Source: an uncultured Bacteroides sp.
Lineage (GTDB): Bacteria > Bacteroidota > Bacteroidia > Bacteroidales > Bacteroidaceae
DNA: 64,000 nucleotides
Reading direction: 5' to 3'
NCBI GenBank assembly: GCA_949296575.1
Contig: CASFPE010000013.1
Coordinates: forward strand, 96,428 to 160,427
Shown piece after piece: positions 26,939-35,099 of this stretch; positions within the stretch are counted from its first letter, which is position 1, and each line of letters starts with the position of its first letter. A program made the position numbers and the translations under genes. The notes under the pieces were generated by a model. That model saw nothing but the letters and a program-made list of their open reading frames with translations. It was not told the DNA's origin and ran no database searches.

Positions 26939-27020
26939 TGCGGCTGAAGGGACTCGAACCCCCACGGCTTTCGCCACCAGATCCTAAGTCTGGCGCGGCT
27001 ACCAATTACGCCACAGCCGC
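26939..27020 (-). tRNA. tRNA-Leu (anticodon UAG)
   Basis: An 82-nt cloverleaf with acceptor stem GCGGCTG/CAGCCGC, anticodon stem CCAGA/TCTGG around loop CTTAGGA (anticodon TAG), a long class II variable arm and GTTCGAGTC in the T arm. The CCA end is not encoded. Confidence 0.97.
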
Positions 27021-27043
27021 CCATCGGCTTTCCCAATGCGGGG

Positions 27044-27075
27044 CAAAGGTAAGGGAAATGCCCGTAACGGCCAAA
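27044..27075 (-). promoter_or_regulatory. Promoter of tRNA-Leu
   Basis: On the minus strand: TTTG (27,075-27,072), 20-bp spacer, TACCTTTG (27,051-27,044). Exact Bacteroidales consensus spacing. Confidence 0.88.
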
Positions 27076-27086
27076 TATTCCGCCCG

Positions 27087-28109
27087 CTAATTTCCTCGCC
27101 GGGCCTTGAGCCACTCCCGCGCGCGCTCGATGAGGGTGTCGCGCCCCCGCGCCGCGTCGTCCGGGTCGAGGGCCACCGCCACGTCCGGCTCGATGCCGAA
27201 CTCGATGTGGCGCCCCTCCGCGTCAAGGTGCGGGCTGGAGGAATAGCGCACGCTCCACCCGTTGGGCAGCTCCGACGACATGGGCAGGCCCGCGCCGCCG
27301 CCCGTGCGGTCGCCCATCGTGGTGACGCGGGGCAGCGAGCGCATGGCGTTGACGAACTCGTTGGTGGCGCTGTACGAGCGGCGGTTGCACAGCACCACCG
27401 CCTCCTTCTGCCAGCGGATGCGCGGCGAGGGGTCGAGGTAGATGGGCTCCGGGTCGCTGAAGTCGCCGTGCCCCTTGCCCGTCTTGTGCAGGATGTAGCC
27501 CGTCAGCACCCGCTCGTTGGTGAAGCGCGCGGCCAGCCGGGCGGCGTTGGTGAGCGTGCCTCCGCCGTTGTGGCGCACGTCGATGACCAGCCCGTCGCAC
27601 AAGGCCACGTCGGCCAGCATCTGGTCCAGGTTCCCCTCCCCGATGGCGGCGGAGAAGCTCTCGTAGCGCACGTAGGCGATATTGTCGTCCAGTATCTTGT
27701 ACTTCAGCCCGCTGGCGATGCGGTAGTCCGTGCCGAGGTACGCCTCCGCCACCTCCGTGTCGAAATTGGCGGGGTAGTCCTCATACCATTTCCAGTAGCG
27801 GGCCACGTCGCCCGCCGCGTACAGGTTCACGTGGCCGTCGCGCAGCTCCGCCAGCATCTCGCCCAGCACCTCGAAGAGCGCCCCCGGCGGCATGTCGTCC
27901 GAAACCCGCGCCCGGTAGCGGCGGCGCACCTCGTCCCAGTCCAGCCCGTACTCCTGCGCCTTGTAGTCGAGGAAGCAATACTCCTCGTCGATGATTCTCC
28001 ACAGCGCCTCGAAGTTGCCCGTCGGCGTGTTGTCCGGCATCTCCTCCCGGACGCAGGAAGCGGCCAGCAGCGCGGCGGCCAGCAGCGCGGCGATGATGTT
28101 GTTCCTCAT
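27087..28109 (-). CDS. S41-family peptidase, lipoprotein
   Basis: 340 residues. A lipoprotein signal (LLAASC, Cys at about residue 19) is followed by an S41 N-terminal helical part and the protease core. The catalytic region contains VIDVRHNGGGTLTNAARLAARF and the nucleophile block LCNRRSYSATNEFVNAM, as in C-terminal-processing-type peptidases of Bacteroidales; the TGGGAGLPMS loop follows. A PDZ domain is not obvious, typical of this short form. The start ATG (28,109) overlaps the stop of the DUF3316 gene by 4 bp. The substrate is unknown; it probably acts in the periplasm from an outer- or inner-membrane anchor. Very GC-rich. A longer upstream open frame exists only because of GC bias. Confidence 0.88.
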   Translation of the reverse strand: MRNNIIAALLAAALLAASCVREEMPDNTPTGNFEALWRIIDEEYCFLDYKAQEYGLDWDEVRRRYRARVSDDMPPGALFEVLGEMLAELRDGHVNLYAAGDVARYWKWYEDYPANFDTEVAEAYLGTDYRIASGLKYKILDDNIAYVRYESFSAAIGEGNLDQMLADVALCDGLVIDVRHNGGGTLTNAARLAARFTNERVLTGYILHKTGKGHGDFSDPEPIYLDPSPRIRWQKEAVVLCNRRSYSATNEFVNAMRSLPRVTTMGDRTGGGAGLPMSSELPNGWSVRYSSSPHLDAEGRHIEFGIEPDVAVALDPDDAARGRDTLIERAREWLKARRGN

Positions 28110-28984
28110 GATGCTCCTCCGTTGTAAGTTTGGTACGGGGGGAGGGGATCCGGCCTCCGCCCCCGTATGCGGTAAAACGTCTTCACGAACCCCGCCATCA
28201 GCGCGTGCGAGTAGCGGTGGAAGCGCAGCCCCCCCGCCGTGCTTTGCTCCAGGTCGCACAGGTAGGCCACGCGCAGCTTGGCGTTCCTCACGGGCAAGTC
28301 GACGCTCAGCATCTGCCGCGCCGACGGGCGGTTGTGCAGCGAGGTGAAATGGAGGATGCCCTCCGTGTTCCCTAAGGCGAAGATTTCGTAGTACGACTGC
28401 CGGTAGTCCGGCGCGAACGCCATGCCTACGAGCGGCACGTCCACTTGGTAGCGCACGGTGACGGGGTACCGCTTCAGCCGCACGTTGCACACGGCCATGC
28501 CCGATGCCGACAGCCCGGCGAACACCCGCGCCGAGCCGGGGTTGTTCGAGTTCCTCGGGTTGTAAATGCCGCTGCCCCCGGCCTCGCCCGCCGCCCCCGC
28601 CAGCAGCTTCAGCCAGCGGTTGACGGGGAAGTGCCAGTGCAGCGCGTAGTTCCAGTCCGCTGTGGCCGAGAGGCAGTGGTTGCTCCCGGCGCGGTTGCCC
28701 GTGTAGGCCACCCCGGCGTGGAACAGGCTCTGCGCGGACACCCTGCCGCCCATGAGGCGGGTCATCCGCATGGACTCGCGCAGCACCTTGGCCTCGATGC
28801 CCCGGTACTCGTAGGGCGAAAGGTAGGTATCGTACATGTTGGCGTGGCCGATGCCGTACAAGGTGGCCCGCACGGCGTAGCGGTGCGCCCGCCCGGGGTC
28901 GGGCGTTTGCCCGTCTGCCTGCCCGAGGCATGCCGCGCAGGCCATTGCCCCTGCAATGCTTAGCAGAATCCGCCTCGCCTTCAT
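28106..28984 (-). CDS. DUF3316-like exported protein
   Basis: 292 residues. A signal peptide runs to about residue 25. The mature protein is rich in alternating polar and aromatic strands (YAVRATLYGIGHANMYDTYL, SPYEYRGIEAKVLRES, LKRYPVTVRYQVDVPLVG) and ends in a strand pattern compatible with a small outer-membrane barrel. It resembles the Bacteroidales family DUF3316, of unknown function. It overlaps both neighbours by 4 bp: its ATG overlaps the stop of the topoisomerase gene and its stop overlaps the S41 protease start, so the three are one operon with coupled translation. Confidence 0.78.
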   Translation of the reverse strand: MKARRILLSIAGAMACAACLGQADGQTPDPGRAHRYAVRATLYGIGHANMYDTYLSPYEYRGIEAKVLRESMRMTRLMGGRVSAQSLFHAGVAYTGNRAGSNHCLSATADWNYALHWHFPVNRWLKLLAGAAGEAGGSGIYNPRNSNNPGSARVFAGLSASGMAVCNVRLKRYPVTVRYQVDVPLVGMAFAPDYRQSYYEIFALGNTEGILHFTSLHNRPSARQMLSVDLPVRNAKLRVAYLCDLEQSTAGGLRFHRYSHALMAGFVKTFYRIRGRRPDPLPPYQTYNGGAS

Positions 28985-31659
28985 TCGAACAGTTTCATTT
29001 GCCCGGTGATTTCGTCGATGATGTCGCTTTCGCTCTTGCCGCTGTCGGGGTCGAGGTCCGCCTCGTCGGGCGCGTCTTCCGGCTCCACCTCTTGGGCTGG
29101 TTCGGGGAAACGCGCCGGTTCCAGTTCGGCGACGGCGGCGATTTCAAAGGTGGTGACGCGCTTCCCCTTGGCCTTGTAGCTCTTTACCCCCACGAAGGAA
29201 TCCACATCGATCTCCATCGGGCTTCGGAAACTGTCCTTCCCCCCGAACGTTACTTCGATGCGGGGGTAACAGGTGTCTGTCAGCAGGAGCAGGCGGTTGT
29301 CCTTGTTGTCGCCCAAGAAACTCTGCTTCCTGGCGGTCGGTTCAAAGGCAAAGCGTTTCAGGTAAGGATATCCCTGCTGGTCAGCGTCGTAGAGGATGGC
29401 CGTCCACGCCTTGTGCGGGTCAAACTTCTCGATAGCCTTGATGTTGTTTTCGTAATGGTTGCTTTGGTCGAAGTTTGTGGTGTAAAACTCTCCGTTCTCC
29501 AATATGACGAGGATATGGTCGTCGCCTTGGAATTCTCCTAAGTAATCCCCCCTTCCGTCATAATTTAGGCGCAGGATGTCGCGGTCGAACCAAACTTTCC
29601 GTCCTCCTAACGTGGATGCTCCGTGCTGTTTCAGCGTGATTTTGTGGACATCGTTCTTGGTCAGGATGTTTCCCATGGACTGCCGCCCTTTGATGAGGAC
29701 TTCACCGAAGTCTTTTTCGAAGATGATTTTCTTGATGCGTGGGTTAGGCTTTAAGGTCACTTTGATGATTTCGGCTTCTCCGTTAGGATTGGCACTGAAA
29801 TAAACGACTTTTGAACCGGGTGTTCCTTGTGTCAAGTCATATTCGCGGTCTCGTGTCATGGCTGTGACATTGAAGCGTTTAATGTAATAATAGCCATCTT
29901 TGCCATCTCGGTATACAGTATTGTAAATGGTGCGCTTGTCGTTCTTTTTGAATATATTGACATAGAGGATGTTTTTCCCGATGAACATTTTGTCCTGCAC
30001 TCGAACGATTTTGAATTTGCCGTCCCGGTAGAAGATGATGATGTCATCGATATCGGAGCAATTGGCAATAAACTCGTCTTTTTTCAGCCCAGTTCCGATG
30101 AATCCTTCTTCGCGGTTGATGTATAGTTTTTCGTTGGCTTCTGCCACCTTGGTAGCTTCGATTGTGTCGAAATTGCGCACTTCTGTTTTGCGGGGGTATT
30201 TCCCACCGTATTTTTCTTTCAACATCCTGAACCATTCTATGGTATATTCAATGATATGCTCCAGATGTGCATTGATTTCTTTTATTTCAGTTTGTAGCTT
30301 AGTAATGTTTTCATCAGCTTTGTCTTTGTTGAATCTCAAGATGCGAGCCATTTTTATTTCCATTAGTTTCAGAATGTCGTCTTTGGTGACTTCCCGAATG
30401 AAAGAAGGGTAAAATGGCGTGAGACGTTTGTCAATGTACTCGCATGCTTCGTCCATTGTACGTGCTTGTTCGAATTCTTTGTCTTTATAGATGCGTTCTT
30501 CGATGAATATCTTTTCGAGTGAGGCAAAATGGAGTGTTTCCAACAATTCGGACTTTCGGATTTCCAGTTCCTTTTGCAGGAGCGACAGCGTGTTGTCCGC
30601 TGATTTGCGCAATACATCGCTGACGGTCAGGAAATGGGGCTTTTGCCCATCGATGACGCAGCAGTTCGGCGAGATGCTTATCTCACAATCGGTAAAAGCG
30701 TATAAAGCATCTATGGCTTTGTCTGAAGAAGTGCCGGGCGTGAGATATACTAAGATTTCTGCATGTTCGGAAGTATTGTCATCTACTTTGCGTATTTTAA
30801 TTTTCCCTTTTTCGTTGGCTTTTAAGATTGACTCTATGAGTGATGTGGTCGTTTTTCCATAAGGGATTTCTGTAATGGCCAGTGTCTTGTTGTCTAACTT
30901 CTGTATTTTAGCTCTTATTTTGATGCAGCCTCCTCGTTTCCCGTCATTGTATTTGGACACATCAATGAAACCTCCTGTTTGGAAATCCGGATATAGTTGG
31001 AATGTCTCTCTTTTTAGATAAGCAATGGATGCGTCACATAATTCATTAAAATTGTGCGGGAGGATTTTGGAAGACAACCCTACGGCAATGCCTTCTACTC
31101 CTTGTGCGAGTAAAAGAGGAAATTTGACAGGCAGGGTAATAGGCTCTTTGTTTCGGCCGTCGTAAGAATATTTCCATTCCGTCGTTTTAGGATTGAATAC
31201 AACTTCCAATGCAAATTTGGACAAGCGTGCTTCTATGTAACGAGGTGCAGCTGCTTCATCGCCTGTTAAAATATTTCCCCAGTTCCCTTGGCAATCTATT
31301 AATAAGTCTTTTTGCCCTAATTGCACTAAGGCATCTCCGATGGAAGCATCTCCGTGTGGGTGGAACTGCATGGTGTGGCCTACGATATTTGCCACTTTAT
31401 TATATCTCCCGTCATCCAAACGTTTCATAGAGTGGAGAATTCGGCGTTGAACAGGTTTTAACCCGTCGTTGATGTGTGGGACAGCTCGTTCTAAGATGAC
31501 ATAAGAAGCGTAATCCAAAAACCAGTTTTGGTACATTCCTGTCAATTGGTGTCGAACATTCTCATTGTTGATGACGGGTTTGTACTCGGAGTGCTTTGCG
31601 GTATCTGGCGTATCTTCTTGCTCAATAGGTTCTTCTTTGTCTGTCAAATCGTCAATCAT
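28981..31659 (-). CDS. parC: DNA topoisomerase IV subunit A-like (type IIA)
   Basis: 892 residues. Type IIA topoisomerase subunit A cleaves and rejoins DNA through an active-site Tyr, here in AAAPRYIEARLS (residue about 163). The quinolone-resistance region reads HPHGDASIGDAL. The breakage-rejoining domain is about residues 30-480, followed by coiled coil and a divergent beta-propeller C-terminal domain, then a Glu/Asp-rich tail. This shorter, divergent form co-exists with GyrA in Bacteroidota, and is usually named DNA gyrase/topoisomerase IV subunit A. The 5' half is AT-rich and the 3' third GC-rich, an abrupt change inside one gene. It heads an operon with DUF3316 and S41 genes. Confidence 0.93.
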   Translation of the reverse strand: MIDDLTDKEEPIEQEDTPDTAKHSEYKPVINNENVRHQLTGMYQNWFLDYASYVILERAVPHINDGLKPVQRRILHSMKRLDDGRYNKVANIVGHTMQFHPHGDASIGDALVQLGQKDLLIDCQGNWGNILTGDEAAAPRYIEARLSKFALEVVFNPKTTEWKYSYDGRNKEPITLPVKFPLLLAQGVEGIAVGLSSKILPHNFNELCDASIAYLKRETFQLYPDFQTGGFIDVSKYNDGKRGGCIKIRAKIQKLDNKTLAITEIPYGKTTTSLIESILKANEKGKIKIRKVDDNTSEHAEILVYLTPGTSSDKAIDALYAFTDCEISISPNCCVIDGQKPHFLTVSDVLRKSADNTLSLLQKELEIRKSELLETLHFASLEKIFIEERIYKDKEFEQARTMDEACEYIDKRLTPFYPSFIREVTKDDILKLMEIKMARILRFNKDKADENITKLQTEIKEINAHLEHIIEYTIEWFRMLKEKYGGKYPRKTEVRNFDTIEATKVAEANEKLYINREEGFIGTGLKKDEFIANCSDIDDIIIFYRDGKFKIVRVQDKMFIGKNILYVNIFKKNDKRTIYNTVYRDGKDGYYYIKRFNVTAMTRDREYDLTQGTPGSKVVYFSANPNGEAEIIKVTLKPNPRIKKIIFEKDFGEVLIKGRQSMGNILTKNDVHKITLKQHGASTLGGRKVWFDRDILRLNYDGRGDYLGEFQGDDHILVILENGEFYTTNFDQSNHYENNIKAIEKFDPHKAWTAILYDADQQGYPYLKRFAFEPTARKQSFLGDNKDNRLLLLTDTCYPRIEVTFGGKDSFRSPMEIDVDSFVGVKSYKAKGKRVTTFEIAAVAELEPARFPEPAQEVEPEDAPDEADLDPDSGKSESDIIDEITGQMKLFE

Positions 31660-31696
31660 ATATATTTAAATTCCTTAATCCTGAATCATATGCAGG

Positions 31697-31704
31697 CAAA
31701 AATA
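31697..31704 (-). promoter_or_regulatory. -7 element of parC
   Basis: TATTTTTG on the minus strand, 38 bases before the start codon; the TTTG partner is not clear. Confidence 0.5.
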
Positions 31705-31727
31705 CGAATTTTCTCATGAAAAATCAT

Positions 31728-31735
31728 TTACTTTG
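31728..31735 (+). promoter_or_regulatory. -7 element of glyS
   Basis: TTACTTTG, a near match to TAnnTTTG, 40 bases before the glyS start and divergent from the parC promoter. Confidence 0.45.
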
Positions 31736-31775
31736 CGCATTATTTAAGCATTAGAAAGGAATAAACAGGAAGAAT

Positions 31776-33317
31776 ATGGCACAGGAAGATGTATTTAAAA
31801 AGCTTGTATCGCATTGCAAAGAATATGGCTTTGTTTTTCCCTCCAGTGAGATTTATGATGGATTGGGGGCAGTGTATGATTATGGGCAAATGGGGGTTGA
31901 ATTAAAGAACAATATAAAGCAATATTGGTGGCAGAGCATGGTCCTCCTTCATGAGAACATTGTGGGCATTGATTCTGCCATTTTTATGCATCCTACGATT
32001 TGGAAAGCTTCAGGGCATGTGGATGCATTTAATGATCCTTTGATTGATAATCGTGATTCTAAGAAACGTTATCGTGCAGACGTGTTGATTGAGGATCAGA
32101 TCGCAAAATACGATGAGAAGATTAATAAGGAGGTGGCAAAGGCTGCCAAAAAGTATGGGGAAGCATTTGACGAAACAGAATTTCGTTTAACGAATGCACG
32201 TGTGCTGGAACATCAGGCAAAACGCGATGCCTTGCATGAACGGTATGCCAAGGCGATGAATGCGAACGACTTGGCCGAATTGCGCCAAATCATATTGGAT
32301 GAAGGGGTTGTTTGCCCGATTAGCGGTACAAAGAATTGGACAGAAGTACGTCAATTCAATTTGATGTTTACTACTGAGATGGGTTCTACAGCAGATGGCG
32401 CAATGAAAGTTTACCTTCGTCCTGAGACGGCGCAAGGTATCTTTGTGAATTATCTGAATGTGCAGAAGACAGGACGCATGAAAATACCATTTGGCATTGC
32501 CCAGATAGGAAAGGCTTTCCGCAATGAAATTGTGGCGCGGCAGTTTATTTTCCGTATGCGTGAATTTGAACAAATGGAAATGCAGTTTTTCGTGAAGCCT
32601 GGAACTGAATTGGAATGGTTCGACAAATGGAAACAGACTCGCATGAAATGGCACAAGGCATTGGGCTTTGGCAACGATCATTATCGTTTCCACGATCATG
32701 AGAAATTGGCTCATTATGCAAATGCGGCAACTGATATTGAGTTCTTGATGCCGTTTGGATTCAAGGAAGTGGAAGGCATTCACTCGCGCACGAATTTCGA
32801 CTTGACGCAGCACGAAAAATATTCAGGCAAAAGCATCAAGTATTTTGATCCGGAATTGAACGATTCTTATACTCCTTATGTTATAGAGACCTCTATTGGT
32901 GTAGACCGTATGTTCTTGAGCGTGATGAGCGCGGCTTATTGCGAAGAACAATTGGAAAATGGTGAGAATCGTGTTGTATTGAAGCTTCCAGCTGCTTTGG
33001 CGCCGGTGAAGTTGGCAGTTCTTCCGTTGGTGAAGAAAGATGGATTGCCGGAAAAGGCTCGTGAGATTATGGATGATTTGAAGTTCCATTTCCATTGCCA
33101 ATATGATGAAAAGGATAGCATTGGTAAACGTTATCGCCGTCAAGATGCAATTGGCACGCCTTATTGCATAACAATTGACCATCAGACATTGGAGGATGAT
33201 TGTGTGACCATCCGTCATCGTGACTCGATGCAGCAGGAGCGTGTGGCAGTTTCAGATTTGAACCGAATTATTGCCGACAAAGTGAATGTTACCAGTTTGT
33301 TGAAGACTTTAATTTAA
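31776..33317 (+). CDS. glyS: Glycyl-tRNA synthetase (dimeric, bacterial/eukaryal-like type)
   Basis: 513 residues, the single-chain alpha2 type of GlyRS. Class II motifs are visible: the N-terminal CKEYGFVFPSSEIYDGLGAVYDYGQMGVELK block, RPETAQGIFVNY (motif 2 region), QIGKAFRNEI, FEQMEMQFFV and the motif 3 ETSIGVDRMFL. The C-terminal anticodon-binding domain (about 410-513) ends RHRDSMQQERV. It charges tRNA-Gly with glycine. The gene is followed after 4 bp by an FKBP isomerase gene, a pairing typical of Bacteroidales. Base composition is clearly lower in GC than the 22-29 kb block (24 of 60 bases are G or C in nt 32,701-32,760). Confidence 0.97.
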   Translation: MAQEDVFKKLVSHCKEYGFVFPSSEIYDGLGAVYDYGQMGVELKNNIKQYWWQSMVLLHENIVGIDSAIFMHPTIWKASGHVDAFNDPLIDNRDSKKRYRADVLIEDQIAKYDEKINKEVAKAAKKYGEAFDETEFRLTNARVLEHQAKRDALHERYAKAMNANDLAELRQIILDEGVVCPISGTKNWTEVRQFNLMFTTEMGSTADGAMKVYLRPETAQGIFVNYLNVQKTGRMKIPFGIAQIGKAFRNEIVARQFIFRMREFEQMEMQFFVKPGTELEWFDKWKQTRMKWHKALGFGNDHYRFHDHEKLAHYANAATDIEFLMPFGFKEVEGIHSRTNFDLTQHEKYSGKSIKYFDPELNDSYTPYVIETSIGVDRMFLSVMSAAYCEEQLENGENRVVLKLPAALAPVKLAVLPLVKKDGLPEKAREIMDDLKFHFHCQYDEKDSIGKRYRRQDAIGTPYCITIDHQTLEDDCVTIRHRDSMQQERVAVSDLNRIIADKVNVTSLLKTLI

Positions 33318-33321
33318 CAAC

Positions 33322-33909
33322 ATGAAAATAAAAAGCGGGTTGTGTTTGTTGTTGCTTTCCCTTTCTATTGCCGCATTCATTGCTTGTGAAGAAACGGAGG
33401 GAGCGGGTGAATATGATTATTGGCAGGAGCGCAATGATGCTTATATAGATTCGATAGCAACTGTGGCGAAAGAGAATGCCGACGGGCAGTGGAAAGTATT
33501 CAAAGCGTGGCATTTGCCGGATGATGATACGGACGGTTTTTTGCAAGTTCCTGAGATGAAGGATTACATTTATGTGCATATTGTGGAATCTGGAGCAGGT
33601 ACTGTGTCGGCCATGTACACGGACTCGGTAAGTGTGAGCTACAGAGGATACCTCATAAACGAAGAGGTATTTGATGAAACTTACCTGTCTGAGGACATGA
33701 ATCCAGAAACAGCAGGACGTACCCTTATGAATGTGTCAAGTACAGTGGCAGGAATGGCCACTGCATTGCAATATATGCACGAGGGTGACCAATGGATGCT
33801 TTATATCCCTTGGCCGTTAGGTTATGGAGAAGCAGGGCAAGGAAGTGTGCCGGCTTATTCCAATTTGATATTCGAGTTGTTCCTTGATGAAATAAACCCG
33901 AATAATTGA
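33322..33909 (+). CDS. FKBP-type peptidyl-prolyl isomerase, lipoprotein
   Basis: 195 residues. A lipoprotein signal ends at FIAC (Cys about residue 22). The C-terminal FKBP domain (about 90-190) shows SVSVSYRGYLINEEVFDETY and the strand WMLYIPWPLGYGEAGQG, ending with YSNLIFELFLDEI. The family catalyses cis-trans isomerisation of proline peptide bonds and acts here as an envelope folding helper. It starts 4 bp after glyS and ends before a strong terminator, so the two genes are one unit. Several FKBP active-site aromatic residues are replaced, so activity may be low. Confidence 0.88.
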   Translation: MKIKSGLCLLLLSLSIAAFIACEETEGAGEYDYWQERNDAYIDSIATVAKENADGQWKVFKAWHLPDDDTDGFLQVPEMKDYIYVHIVESGAGTVSAMYTDSVSVSYRGYLINEEVFDETYLSEDMNPETAGRTLMNVSSTVAGMATALQYMHEGDQWMLYIPWPLGYGEAGQGSVPAYSNLIFELFLDEINPNN

Positions 33910-33932
33910 AATGTTTTTTCGTAAATGTGAAT

Positions 33933-33973
33933 AGTCCTAAACAACCGTTACGGCCGTTTAGGACTAATTTGTT
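33933..33973. terminator. Bidirectional terminator between FKBP gene and asd
   Basis: A 10-bp stem AGTCCTAAAC/GTTTAGGACT (33,933-33,942 with 33,956-33,965), with an inner ACCG/CGG pair and A/T-rich flanks on both sides. Confidence 0.85.
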
Positions 33974-33984
33974 TATAAGGGGTC

Positions 33985-34992
33985 TTAAATATTGTTCTCT
34001 TTCAATAGATATTCAGCTATTTGCACAGCATTTAGTGCAGCACCTTTCTTTATCTGGTCTCCTACGGCCCAAAAAGCTAAACCATTGTCATTAGCTAGGT
34101 CTTTTCGAATTCGCCCTACATATACAGGGTCTTTCCCAGATACGAATAGAGGCATTGGGTATTTTTTCTCGGAAGGGTTATCCTCTAATACAATCCCTTT
34201 TGCTTTGGAAAAGGCTTCTCGAGCCTCTGCCACTGATACAGGGCGCTCTGTTTCCACCCAAATGCTTTCAGAGTGGGCACGTAGTGCAGGCACTCGTACG
34301 CATGTAGCGCTTACCCGAATATCTGAATGCATGATTTTTCGTGTCTCATTGAACATTTTCATCTCTTCTTTGGTGTATCCATTGTCTGTAAATACATCAA
34401 TTTGCGGGATAAGGTTAAAAGCCAATTGGTAAGGGAATTTTTCCACACTTACAGCTTCATGTCCCAGCACTTGTTTGTATTGGGTGTATAATTCGTCCAT
34501 AGCAGCTGCTCCTGCACCGCTTGCTGCTTGATAAGTAGCCACATGGACTTTCCGAATATGTGAGATGTCTTCAATAGCTTTCAATGCCACAACCATTTGT
34601 ATGGTGGTGCAATTGGGATTGGCAATAATATTCCGGGGACGGATTTTGGCATCTGGGGCATTAACTTCTGGCACAACTAAGGGAACGTCCTCGTCCATGC
34701 GGAATGCGCTGGAGTTATCAATCATTACGGTGCCGTACTGGGTAATGGTTTCGGCAAATTCTTTGGAAGTTCCTGCACCAGCAGAGGTAAAGGCGATATT
34801 TATGTCCTTGAAATCCTCATTATGTTGCAGCAATTTGACTTCTATATCTTTCCCGCGAAAAGAATATTTGCTTCCTGCACTACGTGTTGAGCCGAATAAG
34901 CACAATTCGCTGACAGGAAAATTCCTTTCATCAAGCACCCGCAAGAACTCTTGTCCCACAGCGCCGCTTGCTCCTACAATTGCTACTTTCAT
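33985..34992 (-). CDS. asd: Aspartate-semialdehyde dehydrogenase
   Basis: 335 residues. The enzyme reduces aspartyl phosphate to aspartate semialdehyde in the pathway to lysine/diaminopimelate, threonine and methionine. Signatures are the NADP-binding N-terminus [20 protein letters not shown], the substrate-binding [11 protein letters not shown], the catalytic Cys in ANPNCTTIQ, and the HSESIWVE region with the active-site His (RAHSES). Length is normal. A TATTTTTG promoter element lies upstream at 35,070-35,063, divergent from the neighbour. Confidence 0.97.
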   Translation of the reverse strand: MKVAIVGASGAVGQEFLRVLDERNFPVSELCLFGSTRSAGSKYSFRGKDIEVKLLQHNEDFKDINIAFTSAGAGTSKEFAETITQYGTVMIDNSSAFRMDEDVPLVVPEVNAPDAKIRPRNIIANPNCTTIQMVVALKAIEDISHIRKVHVATYQAASGAGAAAMDELYTQYKQVLGHEAVSVEKFPYQLAFNLIPQIDVFTDNGYTKEEMKMFNETRKIMHSDIRVSATCVRVPALRAHSESIWVETERPVSVAEAREAFSKAKGIVLEDNPSEKKYPMPLFVSGKDPVYVGRIRKDLANDNGLAFWAVGDQIKKGAALNAVQIAEYLLKENNI

Positions 34993-35032
34993 ATTTTTCC
35001 TTTATTTATAGGGTGAATATTACTTATTTGTA

Positions 35033-35040
35033 TACATTTG
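35033..35040 (+). promoter_or_regulatory. -7 element of the lamin-tail protein gene
   Basis: TACATTTG, 60 bases before the start codon. No TTTG at the expected distance. Confidence 0.45.
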
Positions 35041-35062
35041 CATGGATGTATATAATTGTTTG

Positions 35063-35070
35063 CAAAAATA
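35063..35070 (-). promoter_or_regulatory. -7 element of asd
   Basis: TATTTTTG on the minus strand in the divergent region, about 70 bases before asd. Confidence 0.5.
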
Positions 35071-35099
35071 GGACATTTTGCAATAAAAATAGGCTTTTG

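Larger units (their letters stand above)
26649..27086. other. 438-bp non-coding stretch with array copy 2 and tRNA-Leu
   Basis: Contains the second 23-bp array, the tRNA-Leu terminator, the tRNA gene and its promoter. No protein gene is seen; long open frames on all strands result from high GC. Confidence 0.8.

Noticed and set aside
27036..28127. A 363-codon plus-strand frame opposite the S41 gene
   Set aside because: GC-driven shadow with a composition of Arg, Val and His and no recognisable domain.
27087..28931. A 614-codon minus-strand frame extending upstream of the S41 protease
   Set aside because: The part above 28,109 overlaps the DUF3316 gene in another frame and is open only because of high GC; the lipoprotein signal fixes the start at 28,109.
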